From assembly GCA_002383325.1 (NCBI GenBank), contig DFYJ01000060.1, positions 6,972-21,674 on the forward strand: a DNA stretch of 14,703 nt. Reading direction: 5' to 3'. This document shows, in pieces, positions 7,942-14,083 of this stretch; position 1 is the stretch's first letter; every line of letters starts with the position of its first letter. The position numbers were made by a program, and so were the translations under genes. This DNA comes from Candidatus Aminicenantes bacterium UBA4085 (lineage in GTDB: Bacteria > Acidobacteriota > Aminicenantia > Aminicenantales > UBA4085). The notes under the pieces were generated by a model. The model made no database searches and was not told where the DNA came from. It saw nothing but the letters and a program-made list of their open reading frames with translations.

Positions 7942-7986
7942 TGGCGCGCCTGGGGTGACTCGAACACCCGACCAACGGTTTAGGAA
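7942..7986 (-). other. 3' half of a tRNA-Arg(CCU) gene: attachment site (attR-like) of the integrative element
   Basis: Read on the minus strand the sequence gives each part of a tRNA 3' half in order: anticodon loop TTCCTAA (7986-7980, anticodon CCT), 3' anticodon strand ACCGT, variable loop TGGTC, T stem GGGTG, T loop TTCGAGT, paired stem CACCC, acceptor strand CAGGCGC, discriminator G and encoded CCA (7944-7942). The bases just 5' of the loop (GTGGG) cannot pair with ACCGT, and no D arm precedes, so it is a fragment and not a working tRNA. Tyrosine integrases often cross over in the anticodon loop of tRNA genes, leaving this type of fragment at one end. The integrase stop codon TAA is the TAA of the loop. 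Because the recombinase lies on the 5' side, the element extends to higher coordinates and the intact tRNA is expected beyond the window. Confidence 0.85.
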
Positions 7987-9098
7987 CCCACCTTATCGGA
8001 CCTGTAACTCTTTATATTCGAGTCGTTTGCAGCTTTCGGAATTTCGACTTGTGCCATGTTTGTGCCATTAGCTTCGGAAAAACGGCCGTTTCTCCCTGAT
8101 CGGGACTCCAGCAGCTTCACCGCGTCCAAGGTGTGATCGAAGCCCGGATGGCTGTAGCGTTCGGTGAGCTTGATCGTCGAGTGGCCAAGGATTTTCGAGA
8201 CCGTGTGAAGATCGACACCGGCCCTGACCATGGCCGTCGCGGCGTAATGGCGGAGGTCGTGAATCCTCAGATCTTCGATCCCCGCCCGCCGGCAGGCCGT
8301 CAGGAAGGCCCGACGCGGGTATTTCGTGAAGGACCCGGTACTTGGGTTGGGGAAGACGTAATCGGCGCTCTGAGCGCGTGTTTTAAGGCTCCCCAGGGCT
8401 TCCAGGGCCAGGCTGTTGAGGGGGACCTTTCGGGAGCGGCCGCTTTTACTGTCCCGGACGACAAGGTATTGCTGAGACTCATAGACGTCCGTCCAGCGAA
8501 GCGCCATAAGCTCCCCTATCCTCATGCCTGTGTTCACGGCAATGATGATCGTCTCTCGGAGCGGAGAACTCGAGTTCGAAAGGAGTGAATCGAGCTCCTT
8601 CGAAGTTAGCTCCCGCCAGCGAAGCCTGTTCTTTTCGTTGAAGAGCTTGACCCGGCTCGCGGGATTCTCGGTTGCATAGCCCCAGTCGATCGCCTTGGTG
8701 AAGAGGGTCTTCAGGATCGAAAGCTCTCGGTTTACCGAAGAAACCTCGACCTCTTCCTGCCGCTTTTTCTTGTATCCCTCGATCAGGAACGGCGAGATCT
8801 TCTGGAGAGGCATTCCCTTGAAGAATTCCTTCAGGACCTTGAGGGCGACTTCGTCGCGCTTCCAGGAACGCTTATTGGGCTTGGCGTGTCTCTCCAGGTA
8901 GATTTTCGCGAAATCCCCGAAAATGACTCTCTGCTCGGCTTTGAAATTGAACGCCCCTCGAAGAATATCGGTTTGCACCGCGGAAAGGGCTGCCTGGGCT
9001 TCGGTTTTCGACCTGGCCCCGGGGATCCGGCGCCTTACACGCTTCCCCCCGGAGGAAAGATCCATGAACCAGGTAGTTCCCCGACGAAATATCCTCAA
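7980..9098 (-). CDS. Tyrosine recombinase/integrase
   Basis: This 372-residue phage-type integrase would catalyse site-specific insertion and excision of the element. An N-terminal arm-binding segment (about 1-55) and an SAM-like core-binding domain (about 58-150) precede the catalytic domain. The active-site set is complete: R193 (NTGMRIGE), a Lys in the beta hairpin SKSGRSRK (K218 or K224), H280-x2-R283 (HDLRHYAAT), H306 (LGHST) and the nucleophile Y315 (ERYSH). A 57-residue tail follows the tyrosine, longer than usual. The start is TTG at 9098, preceded by GAGGA 6 nt upstream; the nearest in-frame stop lies just before. Its 3' end runs into the tRNA-Arg fragment, so the gene stays intact whether the element is integrated or free. 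It follows the excisionase-like gene by 57 bp, probably on one transcript. Confidence 0.95.
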   Translation of the reverse strand: MRIFRRGTTWFMDLSSGGKRVRRRIPGARSKTEAQAALSAVQTDILRGAFNFKAEQRVIFGDFAKIYLERHAKPNKRSWKRDEVALKVLKEFFKGMPLQKISPFLIEGYKKKRQEEVEVSSVNRELSILKTLFTKAIDWGYATENPASRVKLFNEKNRLRWRELTSKELDSLLSNSSSPLRETIIIAVNTGMRIGELMALRWTDVYESQQYLVVRDSKSGRSRKVPLNSLALEALGSLKTRAQSADYVFPNPSTGSFTKYPRRAFLTACRRAGIEDLRIHDLRHYAATAMVRAGVDLHTVSKILGHSTIKLTERYSHPGFDHTLDAVKLLESRSGRNGRFSEANGTNMAQVEIPKAANDSNIKSYRSDKVGS

Positions 9099-9155
9099 AA
9101 TGCTTCCTCATATAGCTATTGCAGGAAGCGGGATTTTGCTCAAGTAGATAGGCGC

Positions 9156-9374
9156 CTAGAGTCGGTTTTTCCAGCCATCGGGACGCTCGTAACCTTCCTG
9201 CAGCCACTGCAGTAGGTCGTTTCGGATGAATCTATAGCCAATACCTGGCTTACGGAGGAACGGGATCCTCCGTTCAGAAATCAAGCGATAGACTGTTTTA
9301 ATGTGAATCTGCAATAGTTGGGCGACCTGGACGACAGTGAGGATGGCCTCGTCATTGCGTCCAGGGGTGGCCAT
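9156..9374 (-). CDS. Excisionase-like helix-turn-helix protein (MerR/AlpA-type)
   Basis: This 72-residue protein has a single winged helix-turn-helix: LTVVQVAQLLQIHIKTVYRL, then a wing with basic residues (RRIPFLRK) and the typical ending RFIRNDLLQWL. This is the HTH_17/excisionase pattern, in which a small DNA-bending protein biases the integrase toward excision or represses nearby promoters. The ATG at 9374 is preceded by GAGGG at a distance of about 9 nt. Its position just upstream of the integrase on the same strand agrees with an Xis role; a transcriptional regulator of the AlpA type is the alternative. Confidence 0.85.
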   Translation of the reverse strand: MATPGRNDEAILTVVQVAQLLQIHIKTVYRLISERRIPFLRKPGIGYRFIRNDLLQWLQEGYERPDGWKNRL

Positions 9375-9553
9375 TGTTATATTCCCTCTTGCTTGTCGAA
9401 ATCTAGGATCAGTACTCGTTCCATCGTTTTGTTCGAAAACAGCATCATATAGTGCTCCATTTACGGCAAGTTATTGTTGGCAATGGTTCTCCTATGATTC
9501 CTTGGGTTGGGCCCGTCATCATCCAAAACGACACTCCCCTGTGCTTCGGACGA

Positions 9554-9784
9554 TCAATTCGAGCCATTCTTCGGCTCTTCCCTGATTTTCATCATTTCCA
9601 GGAATTCCTTCGGCCATCTCTTTGCGGCCTTCTGCATTCTGGCTGCGTAACGTTTATCTTTGGGCGAGTAACCGAAGCGATATTCCCAATAACGACATCT
9701 TGGTATTGCGCATAAAGTCACTTCCTTGGAAGAACCGCCACTGCATTCGAGACATTCTAGCTTGATGATTTTTGATTTGGTCAT
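9554..9784 (-). CDS. Small Cys-rich phage-type protein, probable zinc-binding
   Basis: This 76-residue basic protein has CLECSGGSSKEVTLC followed by CRYW and EYRFGYSP. The pattern C-x2-C, SGGS, KEV-x-LC, C-x-[LY]-W, YRFG is one I recognise from small uncharacterised proteins of prophages and integrative elements; the four cysteines probably hold a zinc ion. The C-terminal third is a basic amphipathic helix. The ATG at 9784 is preferred to the TTG two codons earlier because AGGA sits 7 nt before it. It lies between the primase-helicase and the excisionase gene on the same strand. No specific function is known to me; binding of nucleic acid or a partner protein is a guess. Confidence 0.7.
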   Translation of the reverse strand: MTKSKIIKLECLECSGGSSKEVTLCAIPRCRYWEYRFGYSPKDKRYAARMQKAAKRWPKEFLEMMKIREEPKNGSN

Positions 9785-10085
9785 TTTCAATTCCTAAATT
9801 GAATTATTAGCGGAGCGACAGTCGATATGACAGCGGATTCCCCAGGCATGACCGGAGGACTATTAAACGCTGATTTGCCGTTAAGCCGGGGGGGAAGCAT
9901 CGGGAGGGAAAAAGGACGGATGTCTCTCTCCGGTAGTGGGCTATTTCTTAGCGTACTCCCCTGGAGCCCTGTATTACCCTCCCAACTGGGGTGGATATTA
10001 ATGCAGGGGGGGGTGCATAAATAAATATACAATATATATATACTTTTATACCTTATATTATGCATAAAGGAGGGTATGCCGCTGC
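9785..10085. other. 301-bp gap with AT-rich core and G-tracts; possible replication or promoter region
   Basis: The stretch holds G runs on the plus strand (seven at 9888-9894, eight at 10006-10013, and shorter GGG runs between), then about 50 bp of almost pure A/T (10018-10066) with alternating TATATA and two TGCATAAA copies (10014-10021 and 10061-10068). Such a strand-biased, easily melted segment next to a primase-helicase gene is where a replication origin could sit. It may equally supply the promoter for the genes to its left (TATAAAAG and TATATATATATTG on the minus strand). The 100-codon frame across it is low-complexity and not called. Confidence 0.35.
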
Positions 10086-12014
10086 TCATGCCGCTTTCCT
10101 TGACTTGACGAGGATCGGATGGCCCCTGCCGGGAAGCTCCTCGGTCACGATGTAGCCGGCCGATTTTTCCTTATCGACCGCGTTCTTGACCGTATGCGGC
10201 GAGAGCGCATTGTCTCGCTTTCTGAAGTAGGTAATGAGGTCCGCTAGCCGCGCCGATCCGCCTTGGGCCTCGCAGTAATCGCGGACTTCTCCAAAGCCGA
10301 TCTTTGCCCCGACCTCATGCCAGACATCGGATACGCGCATTAGGAAGGATTTTCCGTCAAATTCTATGGCGAATCGCGGCGGCCACTTGCCGTTGCGGAG
10401 CGTAATTTCGACTTGGTTGTAATCCTCATAGGCGAGCCTAAGGTTTGGGTTGTCTTTCTGTCCGCCTTGCAGTCTGTGGAGAAGAAAGAGGACGTCGGCA
10501 GCGTCTGCCAGAACGGAGTGCCCTCGAAAGAAGCCGGCCGCTTCAGCGGGGGCGTCGGGATCATCCTTGGGCCGTTTGCTGGAGAAGTGATGGCTGGTGA
10601 TGACGCCGCAGTTATAAGTTGTCTTGAGGTAGTTAACCCGATCCCGTATCGCGGCGAAGGCTTCATCCCGGTTTTCTCCCCCGATCATGAAGGTATGAAG
10701 CGGGTCCAGGCCGAGGATGTCGGGCTTGAACTTGTCGCACAGCTCGCGCAGCCGCTTGAAGCCCTCGTCCTTCATGAGCTTGATCGGTTCGCTCGTCCCC
10801 GTATAGGGGAAGAAATTGTCCGGGTCGAAGTGCCCAGCGTCGACGACTTTTCTCAGGCGTTTCCTGAATTCGCCCTCACCGAGTTCCTGCTGGACCATAA
10901 GGAACCGCCCCGGCCTCGGGATCAGGAAGTTAAGCCATTGCTTCTCGCCGCTCGCGAAGTGCAGACCCAGGTTCATCATGACGGTCGTCTTGTGCGCGTG
11001 TTTTACGCCGCCCAGGAGCATAAACTCTTCCCGAGCGAGCAGTCCCTCGATAAGGACCTCGGCCTCCGGAAGATCAGCCTTAAAGAAGTCTCCGAGCGAC
11101 CCGGTGAATGTTGGCTTCAGTTGGCGGGACAAGGCCGGGACATCTGTCTTCGCCGGTTGGATTCTCTCTGCTCTCGCGGCCAGCGCACGTACGGCCAAGG
11201 ATTTCTTGTCATTCGGAATGTCTCCGAGTCCGTTGATGAAGTCCGTGATGTCATGTTTCCCCTTCAAGTTGGCCTGTTTCTCCAGATCGACTAGGAGTGT
11301 GGTCTCCGCGACCTTCGACGCGGCCAGAGCCCGCTCCCTTCCGATCTGGGCGGCGTCTGTGTCCCAGCAGACGATGATCTCCTTCCCCGCGAAGAAGGGA
11401 AGAAACTCGTTCGTCCAATCATTCGCCCCGCCGGCTGTGGTTGCAGCAAAGCCCAGGTTTTCGAGCGTGAGCACGTCCTTCTCACCTTCGACGAGCCAGA
11501 TCGACTCCTGCTTGATGACTTCCGGCAGATTGAAGAGGACGCGACGAACTCCCTTGATGTCCCAGATCGGCTTGCCATCGACCGTGCGATAGAAATCAAA
11601 ATCCTTTGGTTTGAACCGGCGTTTGACGTAGAGGATAACTCCCTGCTCATTTGTGTAGGCGTATTCGGCTTCGACGATCTCTTCGGGGGCTGGACGCTTC
11701 CATGGCGCCGCCCGCCTCTTCTTCGCTGATGGCATGGCCCCAGCCTTGATGCCCTCGAGTACCTGGATACGCCGTCCCGCGTCCACGAAGTTGACGCCTT
11801 CCATCTTCATTACAAAATCAAATATTGTGCCGGCTGCCTTACAGCCGTGGCAATTGAACAGCCAGATTCCATCCTTCTTCTGAGTTACTGATAAGCTTGG
11901 TACGTGGTCGTTGTGGAAAGGACAGATCGCCGCTCCGTTCGAACTGACGATGACGCTGTAATGCAGACCGAGAAAAGCGGGGAGGTTGATCTTCTTGAGG
12001 GCGTCCTGGTTCAT
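10086..12014 (-). CDS. Primase-helicase of a mobile element (CHC2 zinc finger, TOPRIM, RecA-like ATPase)
   Basis: This 642-residue replication protein joins three modules. Residues 1-90 are a CHC2-type zinc finger (C31, H34, C55, C58; CPFH...CHGC) that reads single-stranded template. Residues of about 160-265 are a TOPRIM domain with the glutamate in VEGEKD (E177) and DTD (218-220), the catalytic metal ligands for primer synthesis. Residues of about 315-515 are a RepA/RecA-like helicase ATPase with Walker A GGVKHAHKTT (335-344) and Walker B ILGLDPLH (D437), followed by TSHH (473-476). The Walker A glycine before the lysine is His (H341), an unusual change. The C-terminal ~75 residues look like a winged helix. 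GAGGAG lies 9 nt before the ATG. Such fused proteins replicate plasmids, phage satellites and integrative elements; here it implies the element can replicate after excision. Confidence 0.93.
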   Translation of the reverse strand: MNQDALKKINLPAFLGLHYSVIVSSNGAAICPFHNDHVPSLSVTQKKDGIWLFNCHGCKAAGTIFDFVMKMEGVNFVDAGRRIQVLEGIKAGAMPSAKKRRAAPWKRPAPEEIVEAEYAYTNEQGVILYVKRRFKPKDFDFYRTVDGKPIWDIKGVRRVLFNLPEVIKQESIWLVEGEKDVLTLENLGFAATTAGGANDWTNEFLPFFAGKEIIVCWDTDAAQIGRERALAASKVAETTLLVDLEKQANLKGKHDITDFINGLGDIPNDKKSLAVRALAARAERIQPAKTDVPALSRQLKPTFTGSLGDFFKADLPEAEVLIEGLLAREEFMLLGGVKHAHKTTVMMNLGLHFASGEKQWLNFLIPRPGRFLMVQQELGEGEFRKRLRKVVDAGHFDPDNFFPYTGTSEPIKLMKDEGFKRLRELCDKFKPDILGLDPLHTFMIGGENRDEAFAAIRDRVNYLKTTYNCGVITSHHFSSKRPKDDPDAPAEAAGFFRGHSVLADAADVLFLLHRLQGGQKDNPNLRLAYEDYNQVEITLRNGKWPPRFAIEFDGKSFLMRVSDVWHEVGAKIGFGEVRDYCEAQGGSARLADLITYFRKRDNALSPHTVKNAVDKEKSAGYIVTEELPGRGHPILVKSRKAA

Positions 12015-12082
12015 GTCCCAGACTCCTCTGCAATACTAAGCTTCTCGAAACCGGCAACGGCGGCCGCACTCATTTGGCTTGA

Positions 12083-12100
12083 CTTTGCGGAATCGCAAAG
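12083..12100. promoter_or_regulatory. Perfect 7-bp hairpin between XRE and primase genes
   Basis: CTTTGCG (12083-12089) and CGCAAAG (12094-12100) are perfectly complementary around GAAT. There is no T-run on either side, so it is not a typical intrinsic terminator. It lies in the 121-bp gap before the primase-helicase start and may be an operator or an mRNA hairpin in its leader. Confidence 0.4.
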
Positions 12101-12135
12101 GCAGGGACACTCCCTACAGCAGCCGGAACGAAGAA

Positions 12136-12342
12136 TCATTTCTTCACTTCAAGATCGTCGTTAGGAAATACCTCAGAAACTCTGCACTTAAGCGCCTTCG
12201 CGATTCTGCGTTTTGTTTCCTTGCTGGGATCTTTAAAACCGCGCTCGACTAAGCTCAGCGTTGCCTGGGAAATCTCCGCGTCCCTTGCGATTTGATACTG
12301 ACTGAGTTCCCGATCCCGCCTCGTCCTTCTAACGTTGTTCAT
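12136..12342 (-). CDS. XRE/Cro-C1 family transcriptional regulator
   Basis: This 68-residue protein is almost all one lambda-repressor-like helix-turn-helix: RRDRELSQYQIARDAEISQATLSL... with the second recognition helix at about 25-34 and the family-typical VERGFKDPSKET and AKALKCRVSEVF that follow. It is the size of single-domain repressors or restriction-modification C proteins. GGAG lies 8 nt before the ATG at 12342. It faces away from the AT-rich unknown gene across a divergent promoter region with inverted repeats, and heads the minus-strand block that leads to primase and integrase. It probably represses its own promoter and perhaps both directions. Confidence 0.93.
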   Translation of the reverse strand: MNNVRRTRRDRELSQYQIARDAEISQATLSLVERGFKDPSKETKRRIAKALKCRVSEVFPNDDLEVKK

Positions 12343-12364
12343 CTCGCGCTCCTAATAATTAAGA

Positions 12365-12378
12365 ATCATAAATATGAT
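12365..12378. promoter_or_regulatory. Candidate operator overlapping the -10 of the XRE gene
   Basis: ATCAT (12365-12369) and ATGAT (12374-12378) form an inverted repeat around AAAT and overlap the predicted -10 hexamer of the XRE promoter. A dimeric XRE protein bound here would block its own transcription. The arms are short, so this is tentative. Confidence 0.35.
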
Positions 12379-12402
12379 CGGCCGTTTTCTCCAGTTTGTC
12401 AA
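12374..12402 (-). promoter_or_regulatory. Predicted sigma70-like promoter of the XRE gene
   Basis: On the minus strand TTGACA (12402-12397, perfect -35) is followed after 17 bp by GATCAT (12379-12374, four of six -10 positions). Transcription would begin near 12367, giving a leader of about 25 nt that includes the GGAG ribosome-binding site of the XRE gene. Confidence 0.55.
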
Positions 12403-12429
12403 GCGTATTTCGTTTATTATCATATACAT

Positions 12430-12472
12430 ACAATATACCGATATATTTGATTATGTGATTTTGGTATATTGT
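12430..12472. repeat. Perfect 10-bp inverted repeat in the divergent promoter region
   Basis: ACAATATACC (12430-12439) and GGTATATTGT (12463-12472) are exact reverse complements, 23 bp apart (33 bp centre to centre, close to three helical turns). Each arm contains a TATATT that reads as a -10 element outward: toward the AT-rich unknown gene on the plus strand (12465-12470) and toward the XRE gene on the minus strand. A pair of operator half-sites, or one looped operator, is the simplest reading. Confidence 0.6.
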
Positions 12473-12488
12473 TTTTGGGCGAAACAAA

Positions 12489-13469
12489 TTGTCAGATTCT
12501 AGCCTGGATGCTGCTGATTCTCTTAAAGATATCGACAGGATATTAAAGTCAGATTATAGATTCGGTCTCTTTGACTTCGCCTATTTTTTAGCGATTACTG
12601 TAACGAACATTTTTCTCGCTAACAGATCTTCATCGGATTCTAAAACGGATCTTTGGAAATACGACAAGGCCGCTGAACGTTATAGAAACGTTTTACTTCG
12701 TCGTCAGGAGATCACCAAGCGCCTGGATCAAGAACTCCAGCATGAGCGATCCAATATTCGCGACAATATTTCGCGATCTGCGCGACTGAAGAATAAAACT
12801 AAATTGATTCTGCTATGGTCTTACGCTCTTAATAAGCTGCGATGGAAATCTGTTCGAATACTGAATACTTCCGGTGAACTCGAAACGCCTGCTATAGGAA
12901 TAGAAACCAAGACATTAATTAGTTGGAATTCTTATCAATTCCTAATTAGTTGGTTTTATGAAAGGCTCTCCTCATGTTCGTATTCTTGCCTTTTTAGACC
13001 TGCCCCATTCAAAAACAAAGAAAAAGAAGCGGCAATATCGTTACGAGAGAAGAACTCTAAATTGTTCAGGCTCGAAGTGGCAAGTGAGATTTGGTTGTAT
13101 TGTGAAGGTCAGAGATATTTTCTCAAAAACGAATTCGTCATCAGAAGAAATCGCCCCGAACAGAGTGTACGACGACCTGTTATATATATTAAATTCGGAA
13201 ATAAAACGATCGAGTTGGGAGAGATGTCTTCAGGAAAGATAATTGTCTATAAGTATTCTTTTTCGAAAGGGAAGTTTACACGAACTAAGAAACGGATATC
13301 TGCTGAGTTCATTATCCCAGCATATCCGCTAATAGAATTTCCTTCTGGAGAGAAGTACTATTCCGAAAAATATATGCCGCCCCCATATCCTAGTTATGAA
13401 AGAATGAACATTATGTGGGACGATTTCATGAACGGAGTAATATCTTCATCAGACCGGTCAGAGAAATAA
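12489..13469 (+). CDS. AT-rich protein of unknown function
   Basis: This 326-residue frame is one I do not recognise. Its codon use is far more AT-rich than every neighbour, so it was probably acquired separately. Residues of about 26-45 are mostly hydrophobic (FGLFDFAYFLAITVTNIFLA), possibly a peripheral or single membrane helix. A charged helix rich in Arg, Glu and Gln (59-100) could be a coiled coil. The rest is basic and aromatic with beta-like stretches (RPVIYIKFGNKTIELGE). The C-terminal part is rich in Pro, Tyr and Ser. The only start after the upstream stop is TTG at 12489 (or ATT at 12468), with no strong ribosome-binding site; a near-leaderless message from the TATATT at 12465 would fit. 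It sits between an XRE repressor (divergent) and a GIY-YIG/DUF499 operon (convergent, 20-bp gap), the usual place for defence or toxin cargo; that role is inference. Confidence 0.65.
   Translation: MSDSSLDAADSLKDIDRILKSDYRFGLFDFAYFLAITVTNIFLANRSSSDSKTDLWKYDKAAERYRNVLLRRQEITKRLDQELQHERSNIRDNISRSARLKNKTKLILLWSYALNKLRWKSVRILNTSGELETPAIGIETKTLISWNSYQFLISWFYERLSSCSYSCLFRPAPFKNKEKEAAISLREKNSKLFRLEVASEIWLYCEGQRYFLKNEFVIRRNRPEQSVRRPVIYIKFGNKTIELGEMSSGKIIVYKYSFSKGKFTRTKKRISAEFIIPAYPLIEFPSGEKYYSEKYMPPPYPSYERMNIMWDDFMNGVISSSDRSEK
12916..12953 (+). repeat. 11-bp direct repeat inside the AT-rich gene
   Basis: TAATTAGTTGG occurs at 12916-12926 and 12943-12953, exactly nine codons apart in frame. It gives the repeated tetrapeptide LISW at residues 143-146 and 152-155. 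Between them GGAATT (12925-12930) and AATTCC (12937-12942) form a small dyad. A short internal duplication is the likely origin. Confidence 0.5.
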
Positions 13470-13489
13470 GCAATATTAAAATGGGCCGG

Positions 13490-14077
13490 CTATACAAGAA
13501 GCCGTTCCGGAATTCCCAGAAGCGGCATCGACGAACTCACTCGGCATATAATGGCAGTCTCCTCTTGAGTACGTGGATGATAACGGATTCCTGTTTCTTG
13601 GAATAAGCCGACGCTACTGGGCGCAGCATACAGAGTATTGGCTATAGCCGCCTCGATCCTCCTACGGATCCTAGTTTCGCATGAAAGCGGGGCTAGGAAG
13701 AACCGATAAATGTAGGCGAGTTTCGTTATCGGTTCTCCCAACCTTGAGCACTCAAGGATACATTCCTTCGCGCTCTTCTTCATCGTCGGATCGTACCGTC
13801 CCGGCCAGATCACAACTCTCTCGCCGCGAGCAAACTCCTCGGGAGAGTTTACATGATACATGCCAGAGGCGTGTTCGCAGTAGTGCTCGAGGAGCCTGGC
13901 TTCGAAGCTTCGGCCAGTTTCGCCAACATAATAAACGAGGTATCCCTGAGCAAGCAGGACTGTCCAGAGGTATATGCCAGACGTTCGCCTCAACTCAGCC
14001 TCGAAGATCGATGGCGCGCCTGGTGAACCCGGCCATGAGAACGGTCCTTCAAAGGCTACGATGAGATCGGTCGTCAA
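13490..14077 (-). CDS. GIY-YIG nuclease family protein
   Basis: This 195-residue protein has a GIY-YIG endonuclease domain at about 32-150. SGIYLW (33-38) and YYVGET (49-54) are the two signature strands; R61 follows in the helix (SFEARLLEHY) and E142 (RRIEAAIANTLY) is placed to be the metal-binding glutamate. These are the catalytic positions of the family, so it probably cuts DNA. The remaining C-terminal 45 residues show no known domain. The start is TTG at 14077, 6 bp after the TAA of the upstream DUF499-like gene and in the same frame as it, with AAGGA about 10 nt before; coupled translation is likely. The close pairing suggests it acts with the DUF499 ATPase in one system. It converges on the AT-rich unknown gene. 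Confidence 0.85.
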   Translation of the reverse strand: MTTDLIVAFEGPFSWPGSPGAPSIFEAELRRTSGIYLWTVLLAQGYLVYYVGETGRSFEARLLEHYCEHASGMYHVNSPEEFARGERVVIWPGRYDPTMKKSAKECILECSRLGEPITKLAYIYRFFLAPLSCETRIRRRIEAAIANTLYAAPSSVGLFQETGIRYHPRTQEETAIICRVSSSMPLLGIPERLLV

Positions 14078-14083
14078 GACTAT

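Noticed and set aside
7942..7986. Functional tRNA-Arg gene
   Set aside because: No acceptor 5' strand, D arm or pairing 5' anticodon strand; those positions are integrase coding sequence.
9787..10089. 100-codon minus-strand frame across the AT-rich gap
   Set aside because: Low-complexity Tyr/Ile-rich translation of alternating TATA and of G-tracts; start lies in the end of the primase gene and nothing in it looks like protein.
10076..10095. ATGCCGCT repeated 12 bp apart after an AGGAGGG, resembling a plus-strand gene start
   Set aside because: The frame closes after ten codons and the repeat straddles the primase stop codon; probably chance.
10413..11294. Plus-strand frame opposite the primase-helicase
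   Set aside because: Antisense shadow; no domain, while the minus strand holds CHC2, TOPRIM and Walker motifs.
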